A DNA stretch of 58,312 nt from Aquipseudomonas alcaligenes MRY13-0052 (lineage in GTDB: Bacteria > Pseudomonadota > Gammaproteobacteria > Pseudomonadales > Pseudomonadaceae), in the NCBI GenBank assembly GCA_000474255.1, contig BATO01000033.1, positions 1 through 58,312 of the forward strand. The letters run 5' to 3'. The notes under the pieces were generated by a model. It was given only the letters and a program-made list of their open reading frames with translations. It made no database searches and was not told the DNA's origin. Position numbers and translations under genes: made by a program. How positions within the stretch are numbered: position 1 is the stretch's first letter; each line of letters starts with the position of its first letter. Below, piece by piece: positions 16,270-24,835 of this stretch.

Positions 16270-17559
16270 ATGTTCAAGCAATCCGCCCAGCATGTCGGCA
16301 CCTGGTACGCCGCCAGCTACCCCGGCTCCATCCCTCTGCGCCCGCGCCTGCAGGGCAGCCTGGACTGCGAGGTGCTGATCATCGGCGCCGGCTTCAGCGG
16401 CCTGCACACCGCGCTGCGCCTGGCCCTGGCCGGCAAGCGCGTGGTGTTGCTGGAGGCCAGCCGCGTGGCCTGGGCGGCCTCCGGACGCAATGGCGGGCAG
16501 GCGCTGCTGGGCTGGTCGTGCGACATGCCGCCGCTGGAAAAGGCCCTGGGGCAGGAGCGCACCCGCCGCCTGTGGGACAGCATGCGCTGGGCCGCAGGCG
16601 AGATGCGCGAGCTGCCGCAGCGCCACGGTTTCGACGTCGACTACCGCGTGGGCAGCCTGTGGACGGCGGTGCTGGAGCGCCGCGTCGAACTGCTGCGCGA
16701 GGCCCAGCGTGACGCCGAGCAGAAGTGGGGCTACGACGCCATGCGCCTGATCGAGCGCGACGAGCTGCCGGAGTGGATCGACAGCCCGCGCTACAAGGCG
16801 GCGCTCTATGACCCGGAGGCCGCCCACCTCAACCCGCTGAAGCTGGCCCAGGGCCTGGCCGCCGCCATCGAAGCCGCCGGCGGGCGCATCTTCGAGCAGA
16901 GCCAGGTGCTGGAATACCGCGAGACGCCGGCCGGCTACGTGGCGCGCACGCCCGAGGGCGAGGTGCGTGGCGACGTGCTGGTGCTGGCCTGCAACGCCTA
17001 CGTCGACGGCCTGGACCGCCAGCTGTCCTCGCGCCTGCTGCCGGTGGGCTCCTACCAGGTGGCCACCGCGCCGCTGGACCCGGAGCTGGCGCGCTCGCTG
17101 CTGCCGAAGAACAGCTGCGTGATCGACAACCAGTTCGTGCCCGACTACTTCCGCCTCACCCCCGACCACCGCCTGCTGTTCGGTGGCGGCTGCACCTACC
17201 TGGGCGGCCTGCCCAAGGACGTGCCGGCGGCCACCCGGCCCTACCTGGAGCGCGTGTTCCCGCAGCTCAAGGGCGTGCAGATCGACTATGGCTGGGGCGG
17301 CCATATCGACGTGACCATGAAGCGCACCCCCGACATCGGCCGCCAGGGCCAGCGCTACTGGCTGCAGGGCTTCTCCGGCCACGGCATCCTGCCGACCCTG
17401 GCCGGCGCCCGCGCGGTGGCCGACGCCATCCTCGGCGACGAGCAGCTGCTGGCGCTCTACCAGGGCCTCGACAACCCGCGCTTCCCCGGCGGCTCGCTGC
17501 TGGCCGCACCGCTGGAAGCCGCCGGCAAAGCCTGGTATCGCTTGCGCGACCTGGCCTGA
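16270..17559 (+). CDS. puuB: Gamma-glutamylputrescine oxidase-type FAD enzyme
   Basis: 429-residue FAD-dependent DAO-family oxidoreductase. The dinucleotide fold is at about residues 30-60 (VLIIGAGFSGLHTALRLA, VVLLEA), followed by SGRNGGQALLGW and a C-terminal FAD-contacting segment with LQGFSGHGILPTLAGAR. Enzymes of this class (PuuB in E. coli, PauB in Pseudomonas) oxidise gamma-glutamylated polyamines to the aldehyde. Downstream are a PuuR-like regulator (24 bp) and a glutamylpolyamine synthetase-like gene, which supports the polyamine role. The start was chosen because upstream in-frame ATGs fall in the operator-like repeat. Substrate preference among putrescine, cadaverine and spermidine cannot be read. 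Confidence 0.85.
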   Translation: MFKQSAQHVGTWYAASYPGSIPLRPRLQGSLDCEVLIIGAGFSGLHTALRLALAGKRVVLLEASRVAWAASGRNGGQALLGWSCDMPPLEKALGQERTRRLWDSMRWAAGEMRELPQRHGFDVDYRVGSLWTAVLERRVELLREAQRDAEQKWGYDAMRLIERDELPEWIDSPRYKAALYDPEAAHLNPLKLAQGLAAAIEAAGGRIFEQSQVLEYRETPAGYVARTPEGEVRGDVLVLACNAYVDGLDRQLSSRLLPVGSYQVATAPLDPELARSLLPKNSCVIDNQFVPDYFRLTPDHRLLFGGGCTYLGGLPKDVPAATRPYLERVFPQLKGVQIDYGWGGHIDVTMKRTPDIGRQGQRYWLQGFSGHGILPTLAGARAVADAILGDEQLLALYQGLDNPRFPGGSLLAAPLEAAGKAWYRLRDLA

Positions 17560-17583
17560 CGCCGGCACCGAAGGAGATTCGAC

Positions 17584-18141
17584 ATGGACATGCAAGACGA
17601 GATCGAAGGCCTCGCGATCCTCATCCGCGACCTGCGCAAGCACAAGAACCTGACCCTGGGCGAACTGGCCGCGCGCATCGACCGCTCGGTGGGCTTCCTC
17701 TCCCAGGTGGAGCGCGGCCTGTCGCGCCCGACCGTGGCCGACCTCACCGCCATCAGCGAGGCGCTGGGCGTGCCCACCACCTATTTCTACAGCCTCAGCA
17801 AGCCCCGCGAGGTGCGCTGGGTGACCCGCCCCGGCGAGCGCCGCACGCTCTACTACGCCGGCGGCATCACCGACGTGCTCGCCTCGCCGAACATGTCGGC
17901 CGGCTTCTCCATGCTCGAAAGCCACCTCGAACCCGGGGCCACCAGCGGCGAAGGCCACCTGGACGACAGCTCCGAGCAGGGCGGCTTCGTGCTCGAAGGC
18001 GAGCTCAGCATCTGGCTCGACGACGCCGAGGAACCGGTGGTGCTGCACCCCAACGACAGCTTCCAGCTGCCGGCCCACGCGCAGTTCCGCTACGCCAACC
18101 TTTCCGATAGGCCCACCCGAGTCCTATGGGTATTCACCTAG
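17584..18141 (+). CDS. puuR: XRE-cupin regulator, PuuR/PauR-like
   Basis: 185 residues. An N-terminal lambda-type HTH (about 8-65: LRKHKNLTLGELAARIDRSV, SQVERGLSRPTVADL) is followed by a C-terminal cupin (about 105-185: SEQGGFVLEGELSIWLDD, NDSFQLPAHAQFRYAN). This two-domain form is the PuuR/PauR class, which represses polyamine catabolism and responds to putrescine-type ligands. It is the second gene after the FAD oxidase (24-bp gap, AAGGAGAT ribosome site) and likely binds the inverted repeat at 16234-16259. The family is secure; the ligand is inferred from the neighbours. Confidence 0.85.
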   Translation: MDMQDEIEGLAILIRDLRKHKNLTLGELAARIDRSVGFLSQVERGLSRPTVADLTAISEALGVPTTYFYSLSKPREVRWVTRPGERRTLYYAGGITDVLASPNMSAGFSMLESHLEPGATSGEGHLDDSSEQGGFVLEGELSIWLDDAEEPVVLHPNDSFQLPAHAQFRYANLSDRPTRVLWVFT

Positions 18142-18160
18142 AGCCGGCTTATGGCCGGCT
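18142..18160 (+). terminator. Hairpin after the regulator gene
   Basis: AGCCGGC and GCCGGCT form a stem directly after the regulator stop codon. No T run follows, so it is a weak or Rho-dependent terminator or an mRNA-end hairpin. The remaining space to 18306 contains GGCGTTGAAAGCGAT-type sequence resembling a segment near 28640 and AT-rich CTTATCTTTTC before the next gene, a possible promoter area. Confidence 0.4.
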
Positions 18161-18306
18161 GCGCGTCGGCGATGCGGCGTTGAAAGCGATCTCAGAATGC
18201 TCATTTACCGCTCGTAGACTCCGCTTCTTCGATCGCTTTCGCCTTGCCTCGCTCTAGCTCGCTCAGCCCTAAACCGACTCTTATCTTTTCTTGCAGGACC
18301 ACAGCG

Positions 18307-19659
18307 ATGACAACAACAAACCCGCATCCCGACCTGCTCGCCGAAGTACGTGCCTTCCGTGCCCGGTACCCGGAGATCCGCTACGTGGACCTGATCTGCC
18401 TGGACATCCCCGGGCATTTCTACGGCAAGCGCTACCCGGTGGAGATGCTGGAGAAGGTCGCCGCCGGCGGCCCGCTGAAGCTGCCGCAGAACTGCGTGCT
18501 GCTGGGCACCCAGGGCGGGCTGTACCCCATCGGTGACTACTGCTTCGCCGACGGCGACCCGGATGCGCCACGGCGCCTGGTGCCCGGCACGTTGAAGCCG
18601 GTGTGCTGGGAGCGCCAGCCGCTGGGGCAGATGCTGATCACCTCCGACGGCACCGAGGCGCCCATCGAGTTCGAACCGCGCGAGGTGCTGGCCCGCGTGC
18701 TGCAACGCCTGGCGCGGCGCGGCATCCGCCCGGTGGTGGCCTTCGAGCTGGAGTTCTACCTGTTCGACCGCACGCTCAAGGACGGCCTGCCGCAGTTCCC
18801 CCGCGACGCCCTGTGCGACGACGAGGACGACCAGCCGAACATGCACATCGAGCGCCTGTCGCGTTTCTCCACCGTGCTCCACGAGATGGTCGAGGCCGCC
18901 AACCAGCAGGGCGTGGCGGCCAACGTCATCACCGCCGAGCTGGGCCCGGGGCAGTTCGAGATCAACTTCGGCCACTGCGACGACGGCCTGCAGGCCGCCG
19001 ACTGGGCCGCCCTGTTCTGCCGCAGCACCCGGGGCGTGGCGCTCAAGCACGGCCACCGCGCCAGCTTCATGAGCAAGCCCTACCTGGACGCGCCGGGCAG
19101 CGGCATGCACGTGCACGTCAGCCTCTACGACGAGGCCGGCGCCAACCTGCTCGACGCCGACGGCCAGCGCCCCCTGCGCCACGCCGTGGCCGGCTGCCTG
19201 GAGCTGCTGCCGCACTGCATGCCGATCTTCGCCGCCAACCACAACGCCTTCCGCCGCTACGGCGCCATGGTCAACGCCGCCAGCCGCGCCAGCTGGGGCT
19301 TCGAAGACCGCGATGCGTGCATCCGCATCCCCGAGTCCGACGGCCGCAACCTGCGCATCGAACACCGCCTGGCCGGCGCCGACGCCAACCCCTACCTGGT
19401 GCTGGCGGCCATCCTCACCGGCATGGAACACGGCCTCGACGCCGCGAAAGAGCCCATCGCCCCGCTCAACGAAGACCGCTCCAGCGGCATCGACTTCCCC
19501 ACCGACATGCCCGCCGCCGTCGCCGCCATGCGCGACCACCCCGTGGTCAACCAGGGCCTGGGCAGCGAATTCGTGATGGTCTATTGCGAGAACAAGCGCC
19601 AGGAGTACCTCGACTTCATCAACGAAGTCAGTGCGCGGGAATATCGGTGGTACATGTAG
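18307..19659 (+). CDS. puuA: Glutamine-synthetase-family gamma-glutamylpolyamine synthetase
   Basis: 450 residues from ATG 18307 (GCAGGACC upstream). Glutamine-synthetase fold: N-terminal beta-grasp domain (about 15-115) and catalytic domain with VAFELEFYLFD, ITAELGPGQFEINF, GSGMHVHVS, AANHNAFRRYG and NLRIEHRLAGADANPYL, which supply metal, ATP and glutamate ligands. In bacteria with PuuB and PuuR neighbours, members of this branch ligate glutamate to putrescine or another polyamine (PuuA, PauA/SpuI). A DUF or ethanolamine branch cannot be excluded from sequence reading. The stop codon is the first base group of a heptamer repeat. Confidence 0.82.
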   Translation: MTTTNPHPDLLAEVRAFRARYPEIRYVDLICLDIPGHFYGKRYPVEMLEKVAAGGPLKLPQNCVLLGTQGGLYPIGDYCFADGDPDAPRRLVPGTLKPVCWERQPLGQMLITSDGTEAPIEFEPREVLARVLQRLARRGIRPVVAFELEFYLFDRTLKDGLPQFPRDALCDDEDDQPNMHIERLSRFSTVLHEMVEAANQQGVAANVITAELGPGQFEINFGHCDDGLQAADWAALFCRSTRGVALKHGHRASFMSKPYLDAPGSGMHVHVSLYDEAGANLLDADGQRPLRHAVAGCLELLPHCMPIFAANHNAFRRYGAMVNAASRASWGFEDRDACIRIPESDGRNLRIEHRLAGADANPYLVLAAILTGMEHGLDAAKEPIAPLNEDRSSGIDFPTDMPAAVAAMRDHPVVNQGLGSEFVMVYCENKRQEYLDFINEVSAREYRWYM

Positions 19660-19707
19660 CTGGAAGCTGGAAGCTGGAAGCTGGAAGCTGGAAGCTGGAA
19701 GCCGGAA
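19658..19707 (+). repeat. Heptamer tandem repeat (AGCTGGA)n
   Basis: Six perfect copies of AGCTGGA and a seventh with one change (AGCCGGA), starting inside the stop codon of the synthetase gene. The unit length of seven means gain or loss of copies does not change the upstream protein. Related AGCTTGAAGCT-type runs occur at 42591-42618, 48803-48906 and 53508-53545. Confidence 0.9.
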
Positions 19708-19716
19708 GTGTCCTGC

Positions 19717-19850
19717 GTAGGGTGGGTAGAGCGTAGCGAAACCCACGCGGTCGGCGTTCGACACGACGCCGAATGGTGGGCCGGTGAAGCGTGGTCCACC
19801 CGCTTGGATGCCGGGTGCTCCCCGGCGTACGAAAGCGGCACAGCTTCTGG
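19717..19850. repeat. GTAGGGTGG-type intergenic palindromic element
   Basis: Begins GTAGGGTGGGTAGAGCGTAG with CGAAACCCACGC as inner complement, then GTGGACCACG-like segments (GAAGCGTGGTCCACCCGC) and GGTGCTCCCCGGCGTACG. It is an imperfect, partly decayed member of the palindrome family seen at 22993 and 26488. With the heptamer repeat it fills the 217 bp between the synthetase and LysR genes; the convergent genes leave no promoter here. Confidence 0.6.
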
Positions 19851-19876
19851 GCTTCCGGCTTCCAGCTAAATCAACT

Positions 19877-20776
19877 TCAAGCTCCGCCGAAGGCGGCCAA
19901 CAGATCCTCGACGAACGCCTGCTGCGCTTCGCTGGGTTCGCGGCCGCGGTGGTGGGTGAGGCGGAATTCGACGTTGAAGCCCAGCCGCTCCGGGAGCAGG
20001 GCGCGGAGTTGCCCGCGTGCCTCCCAGGGCGCGGCGATGTGGCGGGGCAGGTAGCCGATGTGGGCGCCGGAGAGGATCAGCGCCAGGGTGCCTTCCACCT
20101 GCTCGGTCACCGCGCTGCTGGCGGCGGACTGGAAGGGCTCGGCCTCGCCGATGAAGCGGTAGGGGTGCAGCACCCGGTCGCAGTGGCGCAGGTCGCTCTC
20201 GGTCACGCGCGTGCGGTCGAACAGCGGGTGCCCGGCGCCGCAGAACAGCAACTGCTCCTCGACGAACAGCGGCTGGTGCTCCAGCGCCTGCTGGTTGCCG
20301 GAGAAGTAGCCGATGGCCAGGTGCAGCTGGTCCTGCAGCAGGCGCCGCTCCAGTTCGGCAGGCATGGCGCTGAGCAGCTCGATGCGCACCGCCTGGCGGC
20401 GCGCGCGGAAGCGGCGGATGGCATCGGCCAGGCGCAGCATCACCGTGTCGTCGAGGGACTCGGAGAGGCCGATGCGCAGCTCGCCCAGGAGCATGTCGGC
20501 CATGCCCCGCGCCTCGCCCTTGAAGGTCTCGATGGCGCCGAACAGCCGCCGTGTCGCCGCCAGCACCTGTTCGCCCTTGGGCGTGAGGCGGAAGCCGGCC
20601 TTGCCCCGTTCGCACAGGCGAAAGCCCAGGCGCGTTTCCAGCTTGGCCATCTGCGTGCTGATGGTGGACTGGCCCACCCCCAGCGCGCCCTGGGCGGCGC
20701 TGAAGCCGCCGTTCTCCACCACGGCGATGAACAGCCTGAGCAGTTGCAGGTCCAGGTCCTGGAGTTGGGCGAGCAT
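19877..20776 (-). CDS. LysR-family transcriptional regulator
   Basis: 299 residues from ATG 20776 (TGGAGATTCAC upstream); an in-frame ATG at 20821 would extend into the divergent promoter. The N-terminal winged HTH (about 8-65: LQLLRLFIAVVENGGFSAAQ, GVGQSTISTQMAKLE, LGFRLCERGKAGFRLTPKG) is followed by a type-2 periplasmic-binding-like effector domain (about 90-295). It is divergent from the polyamine-binding protein gene, with a 110-bp shared control region, so it probably regulates that gene and the agmatinase-family enzyme. GbuR-type LysR regulators of guanidino-compound catabolism are a known parallel. Confidence 0.88.
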   Translation of the reverse strand: MLAQLQDLDLQLLRLFIAVVENGGFSAAQGALGVGQSTISTQMAKLETRLGFRLCERGKAGFRLTPKGEQVLAATRRLFGAIETFKGEARGMADMLLGELRIGLSESLDDTVMLRLADAIRRFRARRQAVRIELLSAMPAELERRLLQDQLHLAIGYFSGNQQALEHQPLFVEEQLLFCGAGHPLFDRTRVTESDLRHCDRVLHPYRFIGEAEPFQSAASSAVTEQVEGTLALILSGAHIGYLPRHIAAPWEARGQLRALLPERLGFNVEFRLTHHRGREPSEAQQAFVEDLLAAFGGA

Positions 20777-20795
20777 GTGAATCTCCAAACATCGA

Positions 20796-20810
20796 TGGCA
20801 AGCGATGCCA
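20796..20810. promoter_or_regulatory. Candidate LysR-type binding site
   Basis: TGGCAAGCGATGCCA is a perfect interrupted palindrome (TGGCA arms, 5-base spacer) in the divergent region, close to the LysR start, within overlapping CATCG/CGATG symmetry. Its position fits autoregulation and activation of the divergent gene by the adjacent LysR protein. This is inference from position and symmetry only. Confidence 0.45.
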
Positions 20811-20886
20811 AAGTAGAACACTTCATATTTATCCGAAGCAAAGCCCGGCGCAGGATCGCCTCATCACCGCTCCGGGAGCTTTCGCC

Positions 20887-21969
20887 ATGCGCCTTTCCCT
20901 GTTGTTCGCCCTGCTCGCCGCCTGTGTCCTGCCCGCCCAGGGGCAGGACCGGGAGCTGAACCTCTACAGCTGGTCCGCCTACATCCCGCCCCAGGCGCTG
21001 GAGCGCTTCAAGGCCGAGACCGGCATCAAGGTGAAGTACGACATCTTCGACAGCGCCGAAGCCCTCGACGCCAAGCTGCTCACCGGCGGCAGCGGCTATG
21101 ACGTGGTGTTCCCGGCCAGCAGCGGGCTGGCACGGGCGATCAAGGCCAATGCCGTGCAGCCGGTGCAGCGCGAGCAATTGCAGCACTACGCCAACCTCGA
21201 CCCGCAGCTGCTGGCCAAGCTCGCCAGCGTCGACCCCGGCAACCGCTTCGGCGTGCCTTACACCTGGGGCACCATCGGCCTGGGGATCAACCGCGATGCG
21301 GTGCAGAAGCGCATCCCCGACGCACCGCTGAACAGCCTCGACCTGCTGTTCAAGCCCGAGTACGCCAGCCGCCTGAAGGACTGCGGCATCGCCGTGATCG
21401 ACTCGCCCCAGGAGGTCATAAGCGTCGCCCTGCACTACCTCGGCAAGGACCCCTACAGCACCGCCAAGGCAGACCTCGCGGCGGTCCACGGGTTGCTCAC
21501 CGCATTGCAGCCGAACCTGCGCTACGTCGGCGCCGGCAAGCACATCAACGACCTGGCCAAGGGCGAGATCTGCCTGGCGCTGACCTACAACGGCGACGCC
21601 GCCATCGCCGCCGAGCAGGCCCGCGAGGCGAAGATGCCCTTCGAGGTGGTCTACCGCATCCCCCGCGAGGGCACGCTGATCTGGTTCGACACCCTGGCCA
21701 TCCCCGCCGACGCGCCACACCCCCAGGCGGCCCATGCCTTCATCGACTGGATGCTGCGCCCCGAGGCCATCGCCGAGCTGACCAACAGCCAGTTCTTCGC
21801 CAACGCCAACCAGGCCGCCACGCCGCTGCTGGACCCGGCGGTGGCCAACGACCCGGACATCTACCCGCCCCAGGCCGTGCGCGACCGCCTGTTCGGCGAG
21901 CAGGAACTGACCCTCAAGCAGCAGCGCGAGCGCACCCGCCTCTGGACCCGCTTCCGCACCCAGTACTGA
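20887..21969 (+). CDS. Periplasmic polyamine-binding protein (PotF/SpuD type)
   Basis: 360-residue solute-binding protein with a Sec signal (MRLSLLFALLAACVLPAQG). The mature protein starts with the family pattern LNLYSWSAYIPPQALERF, then ETGIKVKYDIFDSAEALDAK, GYDVVFPAS, PYTWGTIGLGIN and TYNGDAAIAAEQA, typical of putrescine/spermidine binders of ABC importers. No permease or ATPase gene is beside it, so it must share a transporter elsewhere or serve signalling. It is followed after 43 bp by the agmatinase-family gene, suggesting an agmatine, guanidinobutyrate or putrescine ligand. Confidence 0.87.
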   Translation: MRLSLLFALLAACVLPAQGQDRELNLYSWSAYIPPQALERFKAETGIKVKYDIFDSAEALDAKLLTGGSGYDVVFPASSGLARAIKANAVQPVQREQLQHYANLDPQLLAKLASVDPGNRFGVPYTWGTIGLGINRDAVQKRIPDAPLNSLDLLFKPEYASRLKDCGIAVIDSPQEVISVALHYLGKDPYSTAKADLAAVHGLLTALQPNLRYVGAGKHINDLAKGEICLALTYNGDAAIAAEQAREAKMPFEVVYRIPREGTLIWFDTLAIPADAPHPQAAHAFIDWMLRPEAIAELTNSQFFANANQAATPLLDPAVANDPDIYPPQAVRDRLFGEQELTLKQQRERTRLWTRFRTQY

Positions 21970-22012
21970 ACCCGCGCAGACGGGAAACACCCCACCGATG
22001 GAGCCCGATGAC

Positions 22013-22975
22013 ATGGAACACGCCTACGACAACGACCAGGCCATCACCCGGCCGAGCCTGCTGGGCACGGCCGCCGAAGCCACCTACGCCGGCATCACCA
22101 GCTTCATGCGCCGGCGCTACAGCCGCGACCTCACCGGCGTCGATCTGGTGGTGAGCGGGGTGCCCTTCGACACCGCCACCACCAACCGCCCCGGCAGCCG
22201 CTTCGGGCCCCGCGCCATCCGCGCCGCCTCGGTGCAGATGGCCTGGGCGCGTCACTTTCCCTGGGAGTTCGACCCCTTCGACCACCTGGCGGTGATCGAC
22301 TACGGCGACTGCGCCTTCGACCACGGCACGCCCCAGCACACGCCGGAGGCGATCCAGGCCCACGCCGCGCACATCCTCGAGGCCGGTGCGGCGATGCTCA
22401 CCCTGGGCGGCGACCACTTCATCAGCTACCCGCTGCTCAAGGCCCATGCGGCCAAGCACGGGCCGCTGTCGCTGATCCACTTCGACGCCCACAGCGACAC
22501 CTGGCCGGACGAAGAGGGCCAGCGCATCGACCACGGCACCATGTTCTTCCACGCCGCCCGCGAGGGCCTGGTGGACCCGGCGCGCTCGGTGCAGATCGGC
22601 CTGCGCACCACCAACGACGACGTGATGGGCTTCCAGGTGCTGGACGCCCGCGAGGTGCACCGCCACACCCCGGAGCAGATCGCCGAGCGCATCCGCGCGC
22701 GGGTGGGGGACAACCCGGTGTACCTGACCTTCGATATCGACTGCCTCGACCCGGCCTTCGCCCCTGGCACCGGCACCCCGGTTTGCGGCGGGCTCTCCAG
22801 CCACCAGGCGCTGGAAATCCTCCGTGGCCTGCGCGGCATCAACCTGGTGGGCATGGACGTGGTGGAAGTGGCGCCGCCCTACGACAACGCCGAGGTCACC
22901 GCCCTGGCCGGCGCCACCCTGGCGATGGAAATGGTCTGCCTGTACGCCGCGCGGCATAAGTTGGGCGAGCGCTGA
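22013..22975 (+). CDS. speB: Agmatinase-family ureohydrolase
   Basis: 320 residues from ATG 22013 (GGAG nine bases upstream; the opening MEHAYDN parallels agmatinase HQYDN); ATG 21998 would add five residues. Dinuclear-manganese arginase fold with all signature segments: GGDHF (about residue 130), HFDAHSDTW and FDIDCLDPAFAPGTGTPVCG. The enzyme removes urea from agmatine giving putrescine, or from 4-guanidinobutyrate giving GABA (GbuA in Pseudomonas, also beside a LysR gene). Sequence reading cannot separate the two. Cotranscribed with the binding protein. Confidence 0.85.
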   Translation: MEHAYDNDQAITRPSLLGTAAEATYAGITSFMRRRYSRDLTGVDLVVSGVPFDTATTNRPGSRFGPRAIRAASVQMAWARHFPWEFDPFDHLAVIDYGDCAFDHGTPQHTPEAIQAHAAHILEAGAAMLTLGGDHFISYPLLKAHAAKHGPLSLIHFDAHSDTWPDEEGQRIDHGTMFFHAAREGLVDPARSVQIGLRTTNDDVMGFQVLDAREVHRHTPEQIAERIRARVGDNPVYLTFDIDCLDPAFAPGTGTPVCGGLSSHQALEILRGLRGINLVGMDVVEVAPPYDNAEVTALAGATLAMEMVCLYAARHKLGER

Positions 22976-22992
22976 AGCGCCGAGACGCTTCT

Positions 22993-23084
22993 GTAGGATG
23001 GGTCGGGCGGCGTTCCGCGAGGTACGAAACCCATCGAATTCCGGGCACACCAGCATGGGTTTCGCTTCGCTCTACCCATCCTAC
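22993..23084. repeat. 92-bp palindromic element GTAGGATGGGT...ACCCATCCTAC
   Basis: Arms GTAGGATGGGT and ACCCATCCTAC are perfect inverted copies; inner parts CGAGGTACGAAACCCAT and CATGGGTTTCGCTTCG also pair. The element follows the agmatinase-family gene and abuts a terminator. It belongs to the same end-type as 11605, 19717 and 26488. Confidence 0.8.
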
Positions 23085-23100
23085 GAGCTGTGTAAAAAGA

Positions 23101-23123
23101 CGCGGGCCCAGGGCGGGCCCGCG
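23101..23123. terminator. Bidirectional Rho-independent terminator
   Basis: CGCGGGCCC and GGGCCCGCG make a 9-bp GC stem with a 5-base loop. On the minus strand it is followed by TCTTTTTACA, giving a good T tract for the CoA-transferase gene ending at 23140; on the plus strand TTTC follows for the agmatinase-family operon. Confidence 0.85.
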
Positions 23124-23139
23124 TTTCACGCACAACCTT

Positions 23140-24699
23140 TCAGGCTTCGTCGATCATCCCGCGCAGGCCCATGCGCGTCTCGCCGAACAGGCGCACGTCC
23201 ATCAGCTTCGGGGCGCGGACGATGGGGCGGAAGTCCATGCGCTCGATGATGTCGCGCTCGATGTCCACGCCCGGCGCGACCTCGATCAGCTCCAGGCCTT
23301 CGGTAGTCAGGCGGAACACGCAGCGCTCGGTCACGTAGAGCACCGGCTTGCCGGCTTCGGCGGCGAGGCGGCCGGCGAAGGTGCGGTGCTCCACCTCGCG
23401 GACGAACTTGCGCAGCGCGCCGTCCTGCACGATGCGCAGGGCGCCGTTCTCGATGCGGATGTCCTGCGGGCCGGCGCTGAAGGTGCCGACGAAGACCACC
23501 GCCTTGGCGTTCTGGCTGATGTTGATGAAGCCCCCGGCGCCGGCCAGGCGCGTGCCGAACTTCGACACGTTGAGGTTGCCCGCCGCATCCGCCTGGGCCA
23601 GGCCGAGGAAGGCGAGGTCCAGGCCGCCGCCGTCGTAGAAGTCGAACTGGTAGGGCTGGTCGATCAGCGCGCTGTGGTTGCAGGCCGCGCCGAAGTCCAG
23701 GCCCGAGGCCGGCACGCCGCCGATCACGCCGGGCTCGGCGGTGAGGGTGAGCAGGTCGATCACCCCTTCTTCCGCCGCCACCGCCGCCACGCCCTCGGGC
23801 ATGCCGATGCCCAGGTTCACCACCGCGCCGGGCTTGAGTTCCAGCGCGGCGCGGCGGGCGATCAGCTTGCGCAGGTCCAGCGGCATCGGCGGCAGGCTGC
23901 CCTCGGGCACCCGCACCTCGGCAGCGAAGGCCGGGTTGTAGGCGGTGGCGAAGGTTTGCTGGTGGTGCTCCGGCGCGGCCACCACCACGCAGTCGACGAG
24001 GATGCCGGGGATCTTCACCTGGCGCGGGTTGAGCGAGCCACGGGCGACCACCCGCTCCACCTGGGCGATCACCAGCCCGCCGGAATTGCGTGCGGCCATG
24101 GCGATGGCCAGGCTCTCGATGGTCAGCGCCTCGCGCTCCATGGTCAGGTTGCCGTCCTCGTCGGCGCTGGTGGCGCGCACCACCCCGACGTGGATGGGGA
24201 AGGTCTTGTAGAAGAGGTATTCCTCGCCGTCGAGGGCCATGCGCCGCACCAGCTCGTCGGTGGTGCGGGCGTTGAGCTTGCCGCCGCCGTGCTCGGGGTC
24301 GACGAAGGTGCCCAGGCCCACCCGCGACAGCTGCCCCGGCTTGCCAGCGGCGATGTCGCGGAACAGCTGGGAGATCACCCCCTGGGGCAGGTTGTAGGCC
24401 TCGATGCGGTTCTCCACCGCCAGCTTCTGCAGCCCGGGTACCAGGCCCCAGTGGCCGCCGATGACGCGGCGCACCAGCCCTTCGTGGGCCAGGTGGTTGA
24501 GGCCCCGGCCCTTGCCGTCACCCTGGCCGGCGGCATAGACCAGCGTCAGGTCGCGCGGCGCCTGCTCGGCCTGGAAGCGCTGCTCCAGGGCGATGGCGAT
24601 GGCCTCGGCGAAACCGATGCCGACGAAGCCGCCGGTGGCCAGGTGGGCGTTGTCGGGGATACGCGCCACCGCCTCGGCGGCGCTCATCACTTTGCTCAT
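23140..24699 (-). CDS. Family I acyl-CoA:acetate CoA-transferase (YdiF type)
   Basis: 519-residue fused alpha-beta CoA-transferase. The N-terminal half (about 1-270) starts with the CoA-transferase pattern [20 protein letters not shown]; the C-terminal half (about 275-519) holds [15 protein letters not shown] and the catalytic glutamate in TAEPGVIGG (Glu322), which forms the covalent CoA thioester. Length and layout match YdiF/propionate CoA-transferases acting on short-chain acids such as acetoacetate, butyrate or hydroxybutyrate. It is downstream of the GntP permease gene on the same strand, 136 bp apart with a REP element between. Probably part of a sigma-54-dependent short-chain acid operon. 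Confidence 0.9.
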   Translation of the reverse strand: MSKVMSAAEAVARIPDNAHLATGGFVGIGFAEAIAIALEQRFQAEQAPRDLTLVYAAGQGDGKGRGLNHLAHEGLVRRVIGGHWGLVPGLQKLAVENRIEAYNLPQGVISQLFRDIAAGKPGQLSRVGLGTFVDPEHGGGKLNARTTDELVRRMALDGEEYLFYKTFPIHVGVVRATSADEDGNLTMEREALTIESLAIAMAARNSGGLVIAQVERVVARGSLNPRQVKIPGILVDCVVVAAPEHHQQTFATAYNPAFAAEVRVPEGSLPPMPLDLRKLIARRAALELKPGAVVNLGIGMPEGVAAVAAEEGVIDLLTLTAEPGVIGGVPASGLDFGAACNHSALIDQPYQFDFYDGGGLDLAFLGLAQADAAGNLNVSKFGTRLAGAGGFINISQNAKAVVFVGTFSAGPQDIRIENGALRIVQDGALRKFVREVEHRTFAGRLAAEAGKPVLYVTERCVFRLTTEGLELIEVAPGVDIERDIIERMDFRPIVRAPKLMDVRLFGETRMGLRGMIDEA

Positions 24700-24740
24700 G
24701 TCGTACCTCGAGCCTGGAAAGGGGGGCGGCCTGGTTCTCC

Positions 24741-24826
24741 CGTGGGAGCGGCTTTAGCCGCGAAGGGCCGCGCAGCGGACCCGGGGCGCCCCTGCGGGCC
24801 GCATCGCGAATGAATTCGCTCCCACG
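24741..24826. repeat. REP-like palindrome between permease and CoA-transferase genes
   Basis: CGTGGGAGCG and CGCTCCCACG are inverted termini 86 bp apart, with inner GCTTTAGCCGCGAA and TCGCGAATGAATTCGC. The pattern GTGGGAGCGGCTTTAGCCGCGA is a widespread Pseudomonas intergenic repeat. Inside an operon it may stabilise the upstream message or reduce downstream expression. Confidence 0.8.
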
Positions 24827-24835
24827 AGCCGCACA

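Noticed and set aside
16234-17559. Start of the FAD oxidase at ATG 16234
   Set aside because: It would place the first codons on the operator palindrome and lacks a ribosome site; ATG 16270 fits the family better.
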